Shown piece after piece: positions 11,301 through 24,200 of a DNA stretch of 64,000 nucleotides; the first letter of the stretch is position 1, and the number at the start of each line of letters is the position of its first letter. A program made the position numbers and the translations under genes. This DNA comes from Gavia stellata (Eukaryota > Chordata > Aves > Gaviiformes > Gaviidae): NCBI RefSeq assembly GCF_030936135.1, contig NC_082616.1, positions 13,327,001-13,391,000 of the forward strand. The letters are read 5' to 3'. The notes under the pieces are model-generated. The model was not told the DNA's origin, did no database searches, and was given only the letters and a program-made list of their open reading frames with translations.

Positions 11301-14300
11301 CCTGAGAAAGCTGGTCTCGGGCAGTTCTTGTCCCAGCCGGCATAGCTGTGTGCTCTGGCCAGCAGCATGTTATGGGAGAGGCTGTCGGGGTGGCTGCAGG
11401 CCACGCAGCCCTCCGCCAGCGCTGTTCAGCTGGGGCGTACTTCGGAGCCCAGCTCTCACAGGCTGCCCAAAGTGCTGCTTCCGAAGGAGGGCGGGGGGAA
11501 CACTCTGCCTGTTGTTCCTGGGTAATACCCACCCCAGTGCAAGGGGCCGGGGGGCGTTTGTATCTCCTCCCTGGGCTGATTCAAGTCCTGGCACGCTTGG
11601 GCAGGCTCCTTAGTTGCAAGTCCAGAAAGTATCAGAGCCCTTGCTTAATTTGAAGCACATACCTTGTCGTGCAGAGGTTAGCGAAGCTAAGTACATGCTT
11701 AAGTGTTTTGCTGAGAAATTTGGTTTAGCGAATCCAGCTCTTCGGCATCAGAAGGGTTTATTTAAGTGGCCAATGAAAGCAGCACGTGCAGTCTAAGAGT
11801 GAGGGCTGTCGTAGGGAGCGACTGCAGCAAAATGTTGCCTTTTGGGGCGGGGGGTACAGGGGCAAAATCCTCTGTGGTCAGTGAGCAGATGACTCTGATG
11901 AGAGCCTGCAACGAATGTGCCTTGGGTTATAATGAGGGAAGTGACTTTTAGAAGACTTTGTAAAAGTTTTATGAACTGTTCACTGGGAGTCAGCTGCTGA
12001 GGTTTTTATTGCTGATGCTATTTAGGAAAGGAGATTTTCCCTCATAGATTTTGCCTTAAGGTGGCCTATTGCTTTCTTGTATGCCTCTCTAGAAGTCAGT
12101 AGCCCGTGTTAGTAGCTCCCCTGTGCAAACAGGACCTGATGCTGAGCTTCCTGAAGTTAAAAGCAACGTTTTTTAACTGAGCTAGAAGGGCTTTGGATCA
12201 AGCCCAAGCCCGGGGCAGGCTGCTGATGGGGTTGTGCAGCGTGCTTTCTGCTGCGCTCTGCAGGCAGATGTCCAGCTGGTCTGCTAACAGTGCACACCAG
12301 CAGCGGGGGCCCCTCTCGCCTTGCTTTCTCAGCAGCTCCTGCTAGCACACAAAGGAGAGCTGGGCAGTTCCTCTGCCTGCCACATAGCGGTTAATTCATT
12401 CCGTGTTCTCTTGCACTTACCGAAGCATGCACAGGACATGGGTGGGGTCTTTTGAATTTGAGGGTCCAGTTTGCTTTTGGAGGAGATGGAGAAAGAATTT
12501 TGCATTGCAAACTTTGGGCTAAGATACCACAGCACTACTTCTCTCCCATATCCGAGCTTCGTGCAACTGCATCTGTAGGCATGAAGATGGTGAAGTATGA
12601 AGGGTCACATCCAGGACCCTCTGACACTATTGACTACTCTTGAGCCAGGACTTGAAATTAAGTTAAAAGTCATGTTACAAAAACATGCTTTTCCATCCTG
12701 ACTTTGAGTCCTAGTGCAACTTGTATGTAAATAGGACGAATTACTCTTGGCAGGACTATGGTAGTGAAAGACAGTTTGCAGGACCTGGTCCTATATTAGC
12801 ATCCATGCCACTTCTTGACTTCACTTTGTTGAGGACAGCCTTTGTTGAGAAAGGGTTAATTTTCTGTAGAATGGCTAAGTTGGATGCCACACTGTGGCTA
12901 TAGAAACCCAGTGCAGTCCCTAGCAGAAGGCAAACCTCCTTCCTGGCTGTTACAGCCTTAGAATTACATCTTGTAATTTTCTTAGCAAATGCTAAAATAA
13001 CGAGAACTAAGCTGTTTGGTAAGAGAAGAAGGGAATGAGGCTGGGGGAAGGCAAGGGAGAAGATAAACCTTGCAATACTGTAGTTTGTGATCATTTGAAT
13101 GAAGAGGGCTTGAGTTTTCCTCATGCTGTCTACAAATACAGAATGCACCCTGCCATCCCGCTATCAAGGGCACAGGTGTGTAGACAGATGTGCTCTGGCT
13201 GCAGCTGTGCCAGATGAAGAGGTGGGGACCCTTGTCCACCCTCTGCAGCAAACACCCATACCTCTTTGCTGAAGCTTACCATCTGTCTGGCAGAGCCGCT
13301 TCTATGATTGCGCGCTGGTGAATGTCAGAACAACAGGAGTTTGTTTAAGCAGTTCAGTGGACAGTTACTTCTAGGAGTACAGCTGTTTTGGGAGGGCACA
13401 TCTCTCTGGGACCTAAGATGCTGTGTATAGGAGGACTTCTGATAGAGATGAGATAGGCAGACCCTATATAAATGTTGGGACGTGCCATGAAATCTTTTTC
13501 AAAAGCAGACATCCCTGTACACCCAATAGCCATCTGCTTGTTTCCTTAAGGTTTTATCTTGCTCCTTGAGTTGCAAGGATTCAAGATTTTGCTTCCACTT
13601 TCATAAGCTGAAGCCCTCTGTCTTTGAAGGCTGACCTAAGCCCTCCTTAACACAGAATTCATGCACTGGGCTAGCAGAAATAGGATGTAGTTTTTGATCC
13701 AGTAAATTGATGGGAGAAAATGCAAGGACATCTTTGCTTGTAAGCCTACTGTCTGCCTTTAAAATGCCCCAAACCATTGAAATAACCACTCGTTACACAG
13801 TACACGTAAAGACTTTTCATAGGATGTCTTTTCAAAGAGAAATTTGCACATATGAGGGTACTTTATATCTTACGTGACCTCAAAATGAATGAAATGGATA
13901 CAACCCTGCTCAGCTCCAGTTACGCAAAGACACTCATCATACAATAAACATAATTGATCTGATTAAGTGATTATAGATCTGACCTAGGCCTTTTAAGCTT
14001 TATGAAGCCAGACTATATTATACTAGTTTTACTGAGGGACTCAGTCTTAAGTTCATAAAATTCATTGGCAGATTTTTGGCAGGCTTTTTTGAAATGTATG
14101 AACGTAGATTTATATTCAAGCAACATTAGGTATATACTTCACCTAGTATGTCCACTTTTGTTAAAATGAAGCCCTGCGGTAACCAGCTGCCATCTGCATA
14201 GGAATAAAGCCCTATCATGGCAACTGCTGAGATGCTAAGTGTATCAGTATTTAAGATAGTCTTACACACATCTGTTTATAAATGTAAGAGATGGTTACTA

Positions 14301-17300
14301 GGTTTTATTTGTTTCCACATTGTATTAGCAAGGTATGTGAGTGGTGCATGGCAGTTGCATATCTATAGTATAGTAGGTCAAAAGCTTAAACAGCTTACCT
14401 TTGTACGTTCAGTAATATTTCTAATTGTAATTATTGTTAGTCTTTGAAATTCCAGTTGCATTTTCTGAACATAAAGACAGCTTTGAAAAAGAAAAAAGAG
14501 CATGTGCAGGGCGTTGAGGAGGTCAGGAAATTCTGCACTGAAGTATTTATACATTTTATTTATTTATTGTACGCTAAGAGCTCAGCCCCTGGTTCAAGAA
14601 AACATTTCCCCATGCAAAAGATTTAGGAACCTAATTTCAGTCCCCATCTAAAGCTAAGGCCAGGTTTTCCTGAATCAGGGACCAAGCAGACTAAGCCATT
14701 AAAAGCATCCTACCATCCTTTTGAGTGGCCACAAAAATTGGCGAGACCGTCTTGGATGTTTCTTGTAACTTACATTAGTAGAGAAGCTGTGGAACGCTGA
14801 GAGACCCAAAGATGCTTCTGCAATGCTCACCTCTTGATCTATAAGAGTAGAAACGTATAAATACCAAATACTCATCGCTCTCTAATGTTTGTGATATCAC
14901 TGTCACGAGGTACCATTTGCAATAATTAAAATTCACATTTCGTAAGATACCACAACTAGGGTTTGGGCTTTTTTTTTTAGGTTGGGGTTTTTTTTTTTTT
15001 TTTTGGTAATCTTTTAGTGAGGAAGTGATCTTCCTTTGCCTAGTTTTCCCCAGCTCCCTTTAACAGTGAATGGCTCTGGTTAAATGCGAAGATCTCTCTT
15101 TAAAACAGATGTCATGTACTAGCAAATGCTTGGGTGAAGCTGACATTTATTGTCCCAGCTTTATGACAGGGTGGTTACTGTTTACAGCAGGCAAGGATCT
15201 CCATCTTGAAATCGTGCAGTAAAAACGGTCCCACCACTTGCAAATGCAATACTTCCCTATTTCCACTGCGTTGTTTTGGTTTCAGGTAGGTCAGTAGCTC
15301 TCCATTGTAGAAGAATACATCACGTCATTGCTATTGGTGTGAATTACTGTAGGGCGTGTTGTTGGGAAATCCAAGAGCAACAATGGAGTCACTATACAGA
15401 CAATGTATTGGGGGGAAAAAACTGGAAGCCTGTATTTCATCAGCTCTTAAAGACTTGGGGATTTTTCACATTAGAAAAGGAAAAAAAGGGAAGAGAAAGG
15501 CTGATTGCGTAAAGTACTGCATTAATCTTTCATAAAGGTTTGCATAATGTTCAAGATTTGCATAAAGTGAGCTTCCACATTCTGTCAAGCACAGAGCTCA
15601 GCTGAGTTGTTTGTCCTAGATTCTCAGAAACAATCCTTTTCTTTCAGTAATTCTCACGGTGAGTCAAAACCTCTGAGTGTAACATACATTTCTGTATCTC
15701 AAAATTGTATTGTGAAATTGCGCAATGCTTAGGTCAAATGAGCAAGCACAGAACTTGAACTACAACAAGTTCTCGAAAGAAGCCAAAGCAAGATGTTTGT
15801 GGAATAACTTTGTTCTTCACGTTTTTTTTTTTAAATGGATGACAGAAGCAAAGGACACACAGTGTGATTCTGTAATTACTCAGCACGCACAGAGAGCAAG
15901 TGCAAATGAGAGTAATATGGCATCACAAAAATCTGGTTATTGTGTAATTAGGATACTGGCAAGTTTTGCAGTGATTGCATTTATGCAGAGGTTTGCCTGA
16001 ATACTGTTTGATCTTTACAACTCTCACCCTCCTGATGAAAGGTGTTTCTTCCTGATGATAAATACTGCATCCCTTTGTCAGGGAGAGGGGGAGAGATACG
16101 CCAAAAACAACATCTCCAACTCGGTTCTTACGCTAGCTTCACAAGTATGCGTTTTATCTGTTACATAAAGGGTTGGGTAAACATGCTGGTAGCAAACTGC
16201 GTACCTGAGAGATGAGCTGGTATGCAGTGAACTTTGCCATGCATTGAAGGTTTAGGGACAAATTTTACTTAATGTTCCCTTGAGGAATAGTTTGATTGAC
16301 TTCACTGTCTGTCCTTGTAAAGCCAGGAGTCATTACTAGGCCCTTAATGCAGGCAGTATTTGTAAGAGATGACTAAAGGAATGATAGATTACGTTCATCC
16401 TCACGTTGAATGTTTGTTTTCAAGACTGAAACCAAACTAGGAATATGTTTGGGGGATTTGGGGGGTTTTTTTGCTGTCTGTCAAAGTCCTGTGCAATCTG
16501 AAATCCCTCGGTAAGGTTTGACAGTGGTTCAGGTGTTCCTGTTGCTAGTGCATCCATCAGAGCTTCAGCCAACGGGCATGTGCAGGAGGGCAGGACTGGT
16601 GCTTCTCTTCAGTCCATGGTTCATCTGGTCACAGACATGGGTGTGTGGTGAGCAGCCCCACAGGCTGAAGTTCGCTTCTGCCTACAACCCTGGCACCAGC
16701 ATGGCAATGGGAATTTGTACACTGGTACATCGGGGTTTCACTAGAACAAAAAGGTGAGCAGGCTGACCCGTTAATCCTCAGGTATGTTGCACAAGTTTCA
16801 GGGGCTCCTGCCCTCCCCTGCACCTCCTCCTCCTCCCCCCTGGCTCTTCTAGCATTTTTTTTGACCAGGCTTTCATTAGCTCGGCACTTTTGATAACTCC
16901 CATTTATGCACTTAGAAACGTGGCTGAATTCTCAGAAGTGTTGGGCTCCTGCTCACCCCTAAAGGGCAACGGGTGCTGTTGGGTGCAGGCTCTTTTGAGA
17001 AACTTCCCTTTGTTTTCTTTGCATGGGCTTTGCCCACCCAGTGCCCCTGCAGTTGAGGTGAGTTTACCTCTTACAGGTATGTACCTGTAAGAGAGCCAGA
17101 CAGCTGGTGTAAGGACAGACAAGTTTCTTTGCACGTGGGGGCCACTTTTAGCCCCTTCCAGCCTTTTTCAGATCCAAGCCCAAACTGTCGTATTGACATG
17201 GCGCTGTGCCTGACCTAGTAAGTCCTGTCAGAGCCAGCCTCGGTCTGGACCCCGTAGTCAGCTTTGCACCACCAAGGCACGCAGGGAGAGCCCCAGCGCC

Positions 17301-18240
17301 AGCAACTGGGAGTGGGGTGGGTGTGGTGTTTAAATCATCTCATGGCCCAGCAGTTGGCTCTTCAAGATCTGATAATTTTGTGGAGCTATTATGGAAAACT
17401 TGTTTTTGTACCATTGCTAAAGTCTTAGACCGCTGAATGCAATCCCTACCGTGGCTTGTTCTAAAACAGACTGTGATGAAACCATACAGATTTCTTAGAA
17501 TTGTGTGCGTGATGAGTTTTCTACTTTATGGTGCAGACATGGCATCAAAGCTGCAGGAAGCACAGCAATAAAAGTGACTGATATGAGCACCTTTTGTTTG
17601 ATTTGGGATCAAATAACACTGTCTGGGTTCCTTTTCACTGAGTGGAAAGATTCTGTGATGCTTCTAACTGTAAGGAAGCAAATGTCGGTGGAACTGAGTG
17701 CAAATGTGCGTATCATGTATGTTCATTTACAGCCAGCCAGAAAACAAAATAATCAGTGGTTTCTAGTAATATGATTCTACTCAAAATAGCTTTTTATCAA
17801 GTCAGCTTAGAAGTGTTAAAATGGTGGAGCCACAGACAAAACATTTGTTACCTTTTGAAATGAGTTACAATTGTTCTGTCATACTTGTACAAGTATTATA
17901 AGGTCAGCCTTTCTGTATGTTTGTTTTACAACTTGTTGTAGAATAGTCTTCTATGCATAGCTCTTCCACTTGCCTGTGTAAGTTACAAATTTAACAGAAA
18001 TTAAAGCATGCATTTTTCTCTGTTTGCTGGTACCGTATGAAATTAGAAACTTGTATTTCTGTGTTGTTAATGTGTTATACTATAAAAAAAATTCACAGCA
18101 CTATTGTCTATGGAATATCAAAAAGTTTTATTAGAATGAATTACTTTAAATGTTTTGTCATTTGATTTAATAATGTGTCAGACATCTACACTAAGACAAT
18201 ATAATGTTTATCAATAAAAATATCCTCTTTGTACTAACTT
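8366..18240. other. Intergenic, no gene recognised
   Basis: This is mostly AT-rich unique sequence. It contains a moderately GC-rich patch at 11210-11610 with overlapping open frames on both strands but no domain I know, and T runs at 8754-8785 and 14978-15004. Isolated AATAAA-like hexamers include one in TAGGAATAAAGCCC near 14205. No CR1 or LTR was recognised. TAAT-rich stretches at about 15860-16010 could be regulatory, but that is only an impression. Confidence 0.4.
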
Positions 18241-18260
18241 AACATTTCAGGGTGTGCTTG
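18213..18260 (+). terminator. Isolated poly(A)-signal-like site
   Basis: AATAAA at 18213-18218 is followed 32 bases later by a GT-rich element (GGTGTGCTTGG, about 18250-18260). This is the layout of a vertebrate cleavage and polyadenylation site. The preceding 500 bases are AT-rich and 3'-UTR-like. No coding exon is nearby, so it could end an unannotated non-coding RNA, a distal SLC24A3 transcript form, or be chance. Confidence 0.25.
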
Positions 18261-21200
18261 GACATAGGAGTAGAGCACCCCTGTGGGTCACAATCCCAAT
18301 GATTTATTCATTTTTGGCATAATTCTGAGAACACTTTGTGCCACGCGTTTGACCTGAGCATTGAATTAGGGAGTGAAGGAAGAAGAAAAGAGAGGTTTCA
18401 TACTTTGTATTTCCTCCACCACTTAATGTGCATTTGCTGTAAAGGTGTGTGCACCACAGTAGTTCACGTAGAAGTCGGCTGGCTCCTGTGACCTATGCGT
18501 GTCGGAGTCCATACAGAAACAAACAGTCTATACAGAATTTTATTTGCTGTTGTATAATGAGCCACATTCTGCTCTGTTACAACGATACAGATCTGAAATT
18601 GCTGCACTGAAGTTAAGTTACCTTCTTCCAGACATAGGGTAGTGGGACTTGATTGTCACTTTCCCAGCTGGAAGGATTCTGTGCCTGTGACGGTTCAGCC
18701 ATTGACAGCCATGGTTATGAGATCCAGTCCTCCCTCTGAAGTTATTCCTGGAGTAACATTTTCAGTAATGCTTGGAATAATAATGAGGAAGAGGTGCTGA
18801 TCCAGCTGGTTTCCATTACAGAAAGCTGCAGAAAACCTGTGGAAAGGGCTTGTTAGAAGGCATACTTCTAGAGTAGTAAAATAATTGTGCTGCTTTTATG
18901 CTCTGCACCAGCTGAGCAGAGACTGCAGTTTCCCTACTAAATCTGAGCCTGCCTTGGTAACAGGACTCTCCTTGCTTCTACCTCATTCCATGAGAAGGTT
19001 GGGACTCTTCAGCTGACCTCCCCTCCCATTATACTTTCTCTGAAAGAAGGGCTTGAGATCCTTGAATGAAAAGGCATGTACCTGGGACTGGCTACCTCAC
19101 CGAAAATACTTTGCTTATGGCTGTATAACAGCTGCTGCCAAACTACCTTTCTTCTGAAGTACCCACCACGTCCACAAGAAGCAGTGGTATGTGTTAGGCA
19201 GAAAAGGTTAGTTATTTACACATCCACAGCTATTTCCAGGTGCGGAAGAGTCATGTGGTGCAGAAAAGGCACACGTGCTGATGCGAAGTCTCTGTCCATG
19301 AGTACAGGGATCAGGTGCAGCCTTTGATGTTAACGCAGAAAATGTCTTTGATCAGTGCAAGCCCAGCAGTTGTCTTGAAAATATTTTCCGTTGGTTCGAT
19401 TGTTTGCTTTCCAACTCTGTGTGCTGGCAACCCAAAAGATATGTTGGATTCTATATGGATGCTGTATCTCTGTAGAGACTTCCCCATGACTAGCTTTCTG
19501 GTTCAAAGATAATTCTGCTTTTCGTCACAATTTGGAGCTGTTCCAGTTGGCTGTTGGACTCTGAAGATATTCTCACTCCCTATCCCCTGCCAAGGTGATA
19601 TGCCAAATATGCATTTTTTTGATTCAGCCTTGTGATTACTTCACTTTAGAAAAATTTTGTGTAACTTACAGCCTGGAAAGTTAGAAATGGGTTTTCAGAG
19701 GCCAGGGGGAGTAATTGAAGTTCTAGCAGCTTTCATTAAAGTTAGGAAAATCAGGGTGTTAAGGCAAGCCATCATTGCTTTTGCTGGAGGAGTTATTGAA
19801 GACTATGCATTTTATACTCATGTATTCACTTTTGCTTTTTTAGAAGCTGTTGCTGTGTCGTCTTTGCAGTTACCCTTCAGCCATCACAAACCCTGCCTAA
19901 GCAAAGATGTGGATTTTTAGTGCAGAACAAAAAACAAAACATCAGAGCAGAAGTACAAAGCAGTGAAAAGAAAACTAACCCTCCTCTATCACCTGGCCAT
20001 CCTTATCTATCATAAAGATGCAAAACTAGGGCACAAATCCTATTTATTTTCCCTTTGGAGGTCACTCTTAGCTTGCTTTACAGAGGCCCACCTTGTGTCT
20101 TTGCAGCCTGGAAAGCTATTTGCTTTGAAATACCACTTGCAGAGATAAGAGATCCTTTCTCTGTAAGTTGCAGATAACAATCTCCCTCCAGGGTCTGCCC
20201 AATTCATTTTGACCTGTTTATTACATTCTGTGCTGCTTGAACAAAACTGCATCTGCCTGTCTTCTTAGCATAATGTCCTCTGATTGATAACTCTGAAGTC
20301 TTCAGTCATCTCAAAACCATGTTTGCAAGAGGACTGATTAATGAATGTCTCTGAGGGAAATGTCTTTTCTTCTTTGTTTTAATCTTTGGAATAACATCTT
20401 TAAAAAAAAAAAAAAACAAAAAACACACAAAACCAAAACCCCAAGATGCTGGTTTTGTGGCTGATCTTTCCTTCCCTTTATACCACAAGGCCAATTATAC
20501 TATATGTACATCCGCAATACATACCATAACCTGTACCGGAGCATCAGACTAATTTTCCTTCCAAAATGTCATTCTTAAAGCGAAGGAAAACCCGACACCA
20601 CGCCATGCTCCCTAAGCCTACCTTTACCTGCCGCAGCGCAGCCGATGATCCAGCTGCACAACTGCCCACATCAGCGCTGTGGACTGCGGCATCTGAGGAA
20701 CCAGGACTTTTATCTCATCCCTGAGAAATTCGAGCACTTGCCTTCCTTTCTGTTAATCTAGTGATTGAGGGAGTGCTTGGAGGCAGGCCTCCACCCAAGA
20801 TGCTTTTTAGCCTATTGATGCTGCAGCCTCCCAGGACACAGGCAACAGAAGGAGCATGCGCTTGCAGAGCAGGACATACCGCCACCACTGCTTGGCATCC
20901 CAAAAGAAGTGCAATGCCCATTCAGTGGCAAAGAGCTGTGGGCAGAGCCACCTGTTAAGAGAAGTGATGGGGTTATGCATCCCAGAAAGGCTGAAGCATT
21001 TCCATAAAACTCTCTGTCGCAGCCCTGGGGGTTCGGCTGCAGGCATCTCCCACCTCGGTGGGCTGGCTAGTGAGACTTCCCACCTGAGACTTCTCCCCAT
21101 CCTTGCATGGGGTGACTAGACCACACCCTGGAGAACGAGTGTCTAACAGTTAGGATTTTGGCACTGAAAGCCCTTTATTAGGCAGCCTTCAGGTTGCTGG

Positions 21201-24200
21201 TGGGCTGCACAGCTCCCTGAGACTGCAACTCCTAATCCTTGGTACCGGGAGGTGGATGCACAGCCAGCACATCGTGCTTTCTAGAAAGCTCCTGAAGCAG
21301 AGGCAAAATATGGCTGTGCCTCTGAAAGGGAAGCATGCAGACACAGGACTTGGGACAAACTGCAGGTATGTTCATTTTGTGTGTGCTTTTCCTCCCTGCT
21401 GCAATGGTAATCAGGCCTCTTAGCACAGCTGAGCATCTGCCCACTTCCCCTCCAGCTGCTTTAAGTGGGCTGCAGTTAGCATTCAGAGAGAAGGAGGCTC
21501 ATCTTCAACCTCTGACTGTCGGGAACAAATAGCACTCTGTAATTGCTGTGAGCCTTCTTCACAGTGCCAAGTGAATCGCTAGAGAAGAGTAGCATGGAAT
21601 AAAGAAAAACAATTAAATACCACAGCCTGGAGAGAGCAGGTGCAATGAAACCACTTCAAACCAGAGCAGTTGCTCGCTGCAACGGCTTGCACAAGAAGAT
21701 TTTACAAGTGAGCCTTTAAAGAATAAATGAAAAAAACCTAAAGGCATAACTAATGTATCAGCTGCAGTGGAAATGTCTCAAACAAGTAACATTAAAAAGA
21801 GAACTCTGCTATTATCTTTGTGTATGTGAACTTAAATCAACGCTTGTCCTGCCTGAAATTCTTTTGTGCTGACTGCAGTGAGAGCTTGGATTTCAGAAGT
21901 ATATTTTCTAATGTTGCAGAGCAATGCCATCTAGGGCATATAGACTTACAAATACCCACAGGAATGCTATCCATCCTTAGTGACAGAGCTTGCTGGATTG
22001 ACTGTTAATAACTGGTTCATCACATATGTATTAGGCCTGTTGGGATTTGCTCATTTTCAATATCTGCTTGCAGTTTTCCAGAGTATGCTCTGTGTCAGAT
22101 ATTAATGGATAGTTTTGTCTCAACTGGAAAATAATGAGTTTCTGTATACACCTTATTTCCTCCGTAAATCTACTTGATAGCTTTCATCTGTGCAGCACAG
22201 CAGGGATTATCGATGGTCTCTCTAATCTTCAACTATTGAAGGACTCCACTACGGCTGTGATTAGAGCAGCGATACACTTAAACAGCAGATTAAAATATTA
22301 AACCTAATAGGCCAGATCTTGTTATCCTTATTCAAAAAGCTGCTTTCTCTGTTACTGAGATCCTCCCATTCAAACCAAGGCGCCTCTAGAATGTGGGACT
22401 TCATTAACTGAAAATGTCTCAAGAACCTGGCCCAGTTGCAGCTCTGTCCTCATTCCTGGCTGTCGCAGCTCTCTCCTGCCATTTGACATCGTTATGCTTG
22501 GCCTTTCTAAGGAATGGTAACGATATTTAGTGGCATTTCAGACAAATACTGTTTAACTCTGTAATGGGTTTTCTTGTTCTACACACAAATTTGCTCCCCA
22601 CTGGAGAAGAGCAAGGTCTTTAACTCTCAAGTCAATCTGAGGGGATCCTTCAAACTCCAAGGCGGCACACCAGCTTCTGGACCAGCCAGCTTCTGCCCAC
22701 TTCTGTAGGAGTTATGCTCGGAGCTGATCATCGTCATGTTATTGGCCTTGTATGACTTAGCTGTTTTTACAAGCAACTCCAAACTGAAGGCAAAATACTT
22801 GACTGTAACTTGAAAGGATGTTGGGAAATGGTAATACTTCTATGAATAAAGACAAGAGCTTTTAACATAGCTACAGGCATTTTTTCCCCTCCCCTTGAAT
22901 AATGGCAGTCTTGTTGCTACCCCAGCGAAGGGAGGGCCTGATTCTCCTACAAGTTTGTAGTGGTTTGGTTTGGCTGCCAAGAGATAATAAAGCAAATGCC
23001 TGCTGCCGCCTTAGAATGGCGTTGCCTACGGGCACAAAAATGCACATGCATGCAAGCATAGTGAAGCAGTGGAAGTCTTGGGAAGCAATGGGCAGATGTT
23101 AACAGTATTAATTAAGAAGCAGAAATTACGTTTTTGTAGGGTCTAGTTAGACAGTGCACTGTTAAAACATCATGCTGAAGTGACAAATAATTAGTTGATC
23201 ACAGTTCTCCTTAGTAATCTGTTTTCCCATAAATTGGTGTGGTGTATGTCAATTCTCATTGTAACTGGAGATTTGAAGCACAGTTGACTTTATTTAGCAA
23301 ACAATTTTATGGCCAGGCTACAAACACTATATTTTTTCGCCTTTTTTCTTCTTCAGTAGTGTTGTAAAGATGAAAGAATGACTCACAATCATTGCTTTCC
23401 TGGAAGTTAAGACAGTTGGCGAGAGAAGGACTGGAAATGCCAGCCTGTGTGTTTTGGAAGGTGATGAGAGCATGTTTTTGGTTGCCAGTACCACAACCAC
23501 CATAATGAAGGCAGAGGCTAGTTTACTCGGTAGCTGAATCTTCCGAGGGCTTTAAAACTCATGCCCAAACTTGAATAAATTCAAGTTGCTGTGCTTTAGC
23601 GGTGGGTCTGAGACGGCATCAGTGATTCAGAATTCAGGTGGAGTGAGGAATCGATTACCCAAATACAGGTCCTACCACCCCTTCCCTCCTCCCCATACAG
23701 TGTCACATAAAAAAAGGTACATGCTCAGCGGTGTGATCAGAATATGTCTCTGATTCTTCCCAAGTTCATCAGGATTACTCACAGCTAGTGTCTGGCAGCC
23801 GTTGTCTCCCTGGACAGAGATCTCATCACTACTCTCATGTCACTTTGGCTCGGGCTGTAGAGAAAGGAATAGCTTTTGGCACGTACGCAGCTGGAATGAG
23901 CTTTCATTGGCAGCTGGAGGCTCATTATTGCACCTTCCCTTCTTGCTCCCTGATCTAATGAGGCTGATGGTGAGGAGATGGGATTAGATGCCATGGCCCT
24001 TGCATCTGCCTTACATGGTGCTCAGAGAGGGCAGGACGTGCGTGGTGCTCCTGCGTTGCTCTTGGCCTGCACTCTGCAGAGGCTTTCTGAGAAACTTGGG
24101 GTTCTGGTCCACACGCTCTTTGAGAGCTGGGATGTCAAAGTGCTTCCACATCCCTGTACGGATATAGCTTTTATTTGAATACTGTTTTCAAAAAAATACT

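Noticed and set aside
11176..11653. Overlapping open frames on both strands in a GC-richer patch
   Set aside because: No domain, no convincing splice sites and no CpG-island character. Several phases are open at once.
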